A DNA stretch of 9,747 nucleotides from NCBI GenBank assembly GCA_044371545.1, contig JBILTM010000191.1, forward strand, positions 1-9,747, in the 5' to 3' direction. Under the pieces are notes generated by a model. It was not told the origin of the DNA, ran no database searches, and saw nothing but the letters and a program-made list of their open reading frames with translations. This stretch comes from UBA4615 sp044371545 (GTDB taxonomy: Bacteria; Pseudomonadota; Gammaproteobacteria; Burkholderiales; Burkholderiaceae_E). A program made the translations under genes and the position numbers. This document shows positions 6,820-9,747 of this stretch, piece by piece. How positions within the stretch are numbered: position 1 is the stretch's first letter; each line of letters opens with the position of its first letter.

Positions 6820-7868
6820 ACACGATCGACCGCAAGTGGATGTGGATCGGCGGGATCGTCCTGCTCGCCTTCCTGCTGGTGCTGCCGTTCCTGGTCAAGA
6901 ACTTCCGGGTGTTCCAGCTCAACATGGTGATGATCTACGCGATCGCCATCCTGGGGCTGAACATCCTGACCGGCTACAACGGGCAGATCTCGCTCGGGCA
7001 CGGCGCGTTCTATGCGATCGGCGCGTACGTGGCGGCGATGCTGATGGCCTACGGGCACTGGCCGTTCTGGCTGACGCTGCCGGTGGCCGCGGTGGTGTGC
7101 TTCGGCTTCGGCTACCTGATGGGCTTCCCGGCGCTGCGCCTCGGCGGGCACTACCTCGCGCTCGCGACCTTCGCGCTCGCGCTCGCGGTGCCGCAGCTGC
7201 TCAAGTACAAGGCGATCGAGAGCTGGACCGGCGGCGTGATGGGCATCGTGCTCACCAAGCCCGATCCGCCGTTCCAGCTCACGGTGCTCGGCCAGCCGCT
7301 GTCGCAGGACCGCTGGCTGTACTTCGTCACGCTCGCGGTGATGCTGCTGATGTTCCTGCTCGCCTGGCGGCTGCTGCGCGGCCGGGTCGGCCGGGCGCTG
7401 ATCGCGATCCGCGACCACCCGATCGCGGCCGCCGCGATGGGCATCAACCTGCCGGTGTTCAAGTCGCTGACCTTCGGCGTGTCCGCCGCGTTCACCGGCG
7501 TGGCCGGCGCGCTCGGCGCGGTGGTGGTGGCGTTCGTGTCGCCCGACAGCTTCACGGTGTTCCTGTCGATCACGCTGCTGGTGGGCGTGGTCGTCGGCGG
7601 CCTCGCGACGATCCACGGTGCGATCTTCGGCGCGTTCTTCATCCAGTTCGTGCCGCACTGGGCGGAGGACATCTCCAAGTCGGCGCCGTGGGCGATCTAC
7701 GGCGTCTTCCTGATCATCCTGATGTACGTGATGCCCACCGGCGCGGCGGGCCTCATCGACCGTGTCCTCGGCCTGTTCAGGCGTTCCACCCCCACGGCAA
7801 CCCCTTCCGGACCGGCCGCCCCCGCGGCCGCGCCGGCATCGTCCCACCCTGCTGGAGGCAAGCTCTGA
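6816..7868 (+). CDS. livM: Branched-chain/hydrophobic amino acid-type ABC transporter permease LivM
   Basis: This 350-residue inner-membrane permease is the partner of LivH. It shows the LivM hallmark GLNILTGYNGQISLGHGAFY (47-66), PALRLGGHYLALATFA (105-120), the coupling loop GRALIAIRDHPIAAAAMGI (192-210) and VVGGLATIHGAIFGAFF (259-275). Helices are about 9-27, 36-52, 61-79, 83-103, 112-128, 167-186, 216-241, 248-278 and 291-307. After the last helix comes RRSTPTATPS and an Ala/Pro-rich tail (about 325-350), probably a disordered cytoplasmic end outside the conserved fold. The start at 6816 overlaps livH by 4 nt (ATGA), and the stop shares one base with the livK start (TGATG at 7866-7870), so translation is probably coupled on both sides. 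Confidence 0.95.
   Translation: MNTIDRKWMWIGGIVLLAFLLVLPFLVKNFRVFQLNMVMIYAIAILGLNILTGYNGQISLGHGAFYAIGAYVAAMLMAYGHWPFWLTLPVAAVVCFGFGYLMGFPALRLGGHYLALATFALALAVPQLLKYKAIESWTGGVMGIVLTKPDPPFQLTVLGQPLSQDRWLYFVTLAVMLLMFLLAWRLLRGRVGRALIAIRDHPIAAAAMGINLPVFKSLTFGVSAAFTGVAGALGAVVVAFVSPDSFTVFLSITLLVGVVVGGLATIHGAIFGAFFIQFVPHWAEDISKSAPWAIYGVFLIILMYVMPTGAAGLIDRVLGLFRRSTPTATPSGPAAPAAAPASSHPAGGKL
7854..7858 (+). promoter_or_regulatory. Strong ribosome binding site of livK
   Basis: GGAGG lies 9 nt before the livK ATG at 7868, inside the end of livM. It is the best Shine-Dalgarno in the cluster. This fits the need for more binding protein than membrane or ATPase subunits, although that reading is inference. 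Confidence 0.7.
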
Positions 7869-9073
7869 TGAAACGCAAGTTCCTCTCCGTCGCCCTCGCC
7901 GGCCTGAGCGCCGCGCTGATCGGCGTGCCCGCGGTCGCGCAGAAGAAGTACGACCCGGGCGCGACCGACAAGGAGATCAAGATCGGCGGCATCAGCCCGT
8001 ACTCGGGCCCCGCCTCGGCGTACGGCACGATCGGCAAGGCGATCGACGCCTACTTCAAGAAGGTCAACGCCGAGGGCGGCATCAACGGGCGCCAGATCAA
8101 GTTCATCACGCTCGACGACGGCTACAACCCGGCCCGCACCGTCGAGCAGACCCGCAAGCTCGTCGAGCAGGAGGAGGTGCTGCTGCTGTTCAACACGCTG
8201 GGCACCCCGCCGAACACGGCGATCCACAAGTACATGAACCAGAAGAAGGTGCCGCAGCTGTTCGTCGCGACCGGCGCCACGCTCTGGGGCGATCCGAAGA
8301 ACTTCCCCTGGACGATGGGCTGGCAGCCGAACTACCAGGGCGAGGCGAAGATCTACGCGGCGCACATCCTCGAGACCCGGCCGAACGCGAAGATCGGTAT
8401 CCTGATGCAGAACGACGACTACGGTCGCGACTACCTGAAGGGCTTCCTCGACGGGCTGGGCGACAAGGCCAAGTCGATGATCGTCAGGCAGGTCACCTAC
8501 GAGGTCACCGACCCGACGGTCGACTCGCAGATGGTCCAGCTCAAGGACTCGGGCGCGGACACGTTCTTCAACATCACGACGCCGAAGTTCGCGGCGCAGG
8601 CGATCAAGAAGGCGGCCGAGATCGGCTGGAAGCCGGTGCACTACCTGAACTCGGTGTCGAACGCCGCCGGCGCGGTGATGACGACCGCGGGCGCCGAGAA
8701 CGGCATCGGCGTGATCTCGGCGTTCTACCTGAAGGACCCGACCGACCCGCAGTGGCAGAACAGCCCCGAGTACAAGGAGTGGCTGTCGTGGATGCAGAAG
8801 TACTTCCCGGGCGGCGACCTGAAGGACAACCTGAACGTCTACGGCTACACCGTCGCGCAGACGCTCGTGGAGGTCATCAAGAAGGCCGGCGACAACCTGA
8901 CCCGCGAGAACATCATGCGGCAGGCGGCCAACCTGGACCTCACGCTGCCGATGCTGCTGCCCGGCGTGAACATCAAGACCGGCCCGGACGACTTCTTCCC
9001 GATCGAGCGCGAGCAGCTGGCGCGCTGGGACGGCAAGACCTGGGTGCTGTTCGGCAAGGTGATCGGTCGGTGA
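7868..9073 (+). CDS. livK: Periplasmic substrate-binding protein of the liv-type ABC transporter
   Basis: This 401-residue Peripla_BP_6-type (type I fold) solute-binding protein captures substrate in the periplasm and hands it to LivHM. The signal peptide is residues 1-24 (MKRK, hydrophobic core, AVA before Q25). The mature part begins in family style, with EIKIGGISPYSGPASAYGTI (36-55), KKVNAEGGINGRQIKFI (64-80) and ARTVEQTRKLVEQEEV (89-104). NTLGTPPN (109-116) and LFVATGATLW (131-140) are near the usual ligand cleft. PWTMGWQPNYQGEAKIYA (147-164) and ILMQNDDYGRDYLKGF (178-193) follow. The protein has no cysteine, so it lacks the N-lobe disulfide of E. coli LivJ/LivK. Such longer relatives bind varied ligands, including aromatic or other carboxylates, so the name livK marks family and operon position, not proven leucine binding. 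The start is set by the signal peptide and GGAGG at 7854. Confidence 0.92.
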   Translation: MKRKFLSVALAGLSAALIGVPAVAQKKYDPGATDKEIKIGGISPYSGPASAYGTIGKAIDAYFKKVNAEGGINGRQIKFITLDDGYNPARTVEQTRKLVEQEEVLLLFNTLGTPPNTAIHKYMNQKKVPQLFVATGATLWGDPKNFPWTMGWQPNYQGEAKIYAAHILETRPNAKIGILMQNDDYGRDYLKGFLDGLGDKAKSMIVRQVTYEVTDPTVDSQMVQLKDSGADTFFNITTPKFAAQAIKKAAEIGWKPVHYLNSVSNAAGAVMTTAGAENGIGVISAFYLKDPTDPQWQNSPEYKEWLSWMQKYFPGGDLKDNLNVYGYTVAQTLVEVIKKAGDNLTRENIMRQAANLDLTLPMLLPGVNIKTGPDDFFPIEREQLARWDGKTWVLFGKVIGR

Positions 9074-9092
9074 CCGACCTGGCCTGAGCCGA

Positions 9093-9113
9093 GACCGGAC
9101 CACGCGTCCGGTC
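9093..9113 (+). repeat. Perfect inverted repeat just downstream of livK
   Basis: GACCGGAC (9093-9100) and GTCCGGTC (9106-9113) form a perfect 8-bp stem with a 5-nt loop, 20 nt after the livK stop. No T-run follows directly, so it is not a classic terminator by itself. It lies next to a second hairpin and could stabilise the mRNA 3' end or assist termination. Confidence 0.6.
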
Positions 9114-9115
9114 AC

Positions 9116-9154
9116 CGGGCCCGCCCGCTTCGCGCGAGCGGGCCCGTTCCTTTT
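9116..9154 (+). terminator. Probable rho-independent terminator of the liv operon
   Basis: CGGGCCCGC (9116-9124) pairs perfectly with GCGGGCCCG (9138-9146) across a 13-nt loop that can itself fold. The T-rich tract TTCCTTTT (9147-9154) follows at once. An alternative register pairs CCCGCT with AGCGGG closer to the loop. The T-tract is interrupted by two Cs, so termination may be partial and allow some read-through into the ligase gene. Confidence 0.7.
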
Positions 9155-9185
9155 CCGCATGTCCCTCCACGCATCGCTTCACGCC

Positions 9186-9747
9186 ATGAACGAACCCCTC
9201 GACGACCCCCAGGTCTTCATCCCCGACGTGATCGCGAACCACGCACGCTTCCAGCCGCGCAAGGAGGCCGTCGTCTGCGGCGACGTGCGGCGCAGCTGGG
9301 GCGACTTCGACGCGAACATCAGCCGCATCGCGCACGCGCTGCTCGGCGCGGGGCTCGCGCGCGGCGACCGCGTCGCGGTGATGATGGGCAACCGCGTCGA
9401 GATGCTCGAGGCGGTGTTCGGCATCGTGCGCGCCGGCGGCTGCGCGGTGCCGCTGTCGGGGCTGCTGACCGGCGAGCAGCTCGCCGGCCTGCTCGCCGAC
9501 TCGGGCTCGATCGGCGCGTTCACCACCGCCGACTTCCGGGCGAAGCTCGACGCGCTGCCCGGGCTGCCGGCGTGCCTGCGCCGCGACCTGCTCGTCGCGG
9601 CGGACGAGGGCGCGGGGCCCGGCTGGCGGCCGCTCGCGGCGTTCGTCGAGGGCATGCCGTCGACCCAGCCGGCGGTCACCTACCGGATGGACGACGCGTT
9701 CAACATCATCTACTCGTCCGGCACGACCGGCCTGCCGAAGGGCATCG
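9186..9747 (+). CDS. AMP-forming acyl-CoA synthetase/ligase, N-terminal part (runs off the window)
   Basis: This ANL-superfamily enzyme activates a carboxylic acid with ATP to an acyl-AMP, which then becomes a CoA thioester. Only 187 residues are visible of a family total normally near 500-560. They show the usual N-terminal opening (PDVIANHARFQPRKEAVV), AHALLGAGLARGDRVAVMMGN (about 50-70), FGIVRAGGCAVPL, and the phosphate-binding loop YSSGTTGLPKG (176-186) at the window edge. The substrate-binding and C-terminal domains are outside the window, so the acid cannot be named; fatty, aromatic and short-chain acids are all possible. The ATG at 9186 is preferred. An in-frame ATG at 9159 would add nine residues but lies 5 nt after the terminator T-tract. 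Neither has a clear Shine-Dalgarno. The gene follows livK on the same strand beyond a probable terminator. Confidence 0.88.
   Translation, partial: MNEPLDDPQVFIPDVIANHARFQPRKEAVVCGDVRRSWGDFDANISRIAHALLGAGLARGDRVAVMMGNRVEMLEAVFGIVRAGGCAVPLSGLLTGEQLAGLLADSGSIGAFTTADFRAKLDALPGLPACLRRDLLVAADEGAGPGWRPLAAFVEGMPSTQPAVTYRMDDAFNIIYSSGTTGLPKGI

Noticed and set aside
6708..7847. Long open frame on the minus strand (379 codons) opposite livM
   Set aside because: The product is a His/Arg/Glu-rich low-complexity string, as expected from the complement of codons for a membrane protein. LivM on the plus strand has all family motifs.
7697..9160. Long open frame on the minus strand (487 codons) opposite livM end and livK
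   Set aside because: It is an antisense shadow. Its product is Arg/Val/Leu/Asp-rich without any domain, while the opposite strand encodes a clear signal peptide and binding-protein family motifs. Long open antisense frames are expected at this GC content.
9074..9185. Separate promoter for the ligase gene
   Set aside because: I found no convincing -35/-10 pair in these 112 bases, which are mostly occupied by two hairpins. Read-through from liv or a promoter I cannot recognise are both possible.

Overview
The window is a very GC-rich stretch (roughly 70% by eye) with tightly packed genes and strong G/C preference at third codon positions. It most resembles a betaproteobacterial (Burkholderiales-type) chromosome. 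This rests on protein resemblance from memory: a pentonate dehydratase, an E. coli Mak-like fructokinase, a small conserved membrane protein of a type I associate with Burkholderiales, and a liv-type transporter cluster. Genus cannot be decided from the sequence alone. I see no rRNA, tRNA, CRISPR array, insertion sequence, phage gene or attachment site.

Layout. (1) 30-2871, plus strand: an IlvD/Edd-family sugar-acid dehydratase, followed after 7 nt by an exported alpha/beta hydrolase. (2) 2887-3801, minus strand: a ROK-family fructokinase (mak) read from an internal GTG. It converges on the hydrolase with only 15 nt between stop codons. (3) 3900-4298, plus strand: a small two-helix membrane protein with two CxxC pairs, divergent from mak. 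(4) 4299-4441: an intergenic region with a good sigma70-like promoter. (5) 4442-9073, plus strand: a complete five-gene ABC importer of the branched-chain/hydrophobic amino acid (HAAT) family in the order livG-livF-livH-livM-livK, with three overlapping gene junctions and one 10-nt gap. (6) 9093-9154: two adjacent hairpins, the second followed by a T-rich tract, which probably end the liv transcript. (7) 9186 to the window end: the N-terminal third of an AMP-forming acyl-CoA synthetase, cut off just after its ATP-binding loop.

How they work together. The liv genes make one transporter: LivK binds substrate in the periplasm, LivH and LivM form the channel, and LivG and LivF hydrolyse ATP. The ligase just downstream suggests, but does not prove, that the imported compound may be a carboxylic acid that is then activated to a CoA thioester. 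The left part looks like sugar and sugar-acid metabolism (pentonate dehydration, fructose phosphorylation). It has no visible functional link to the transporter.

No clearly new biological system is evident. The points most worth a second look are the small CxxC membrane protein, the substrate of the transporter/ligase pair, the altered ABC signature in LivG, the paired dehydratase and exported hydrolase, and the palindrome at the liv promoter. There is no gene-free stretch longer than 300 bases.
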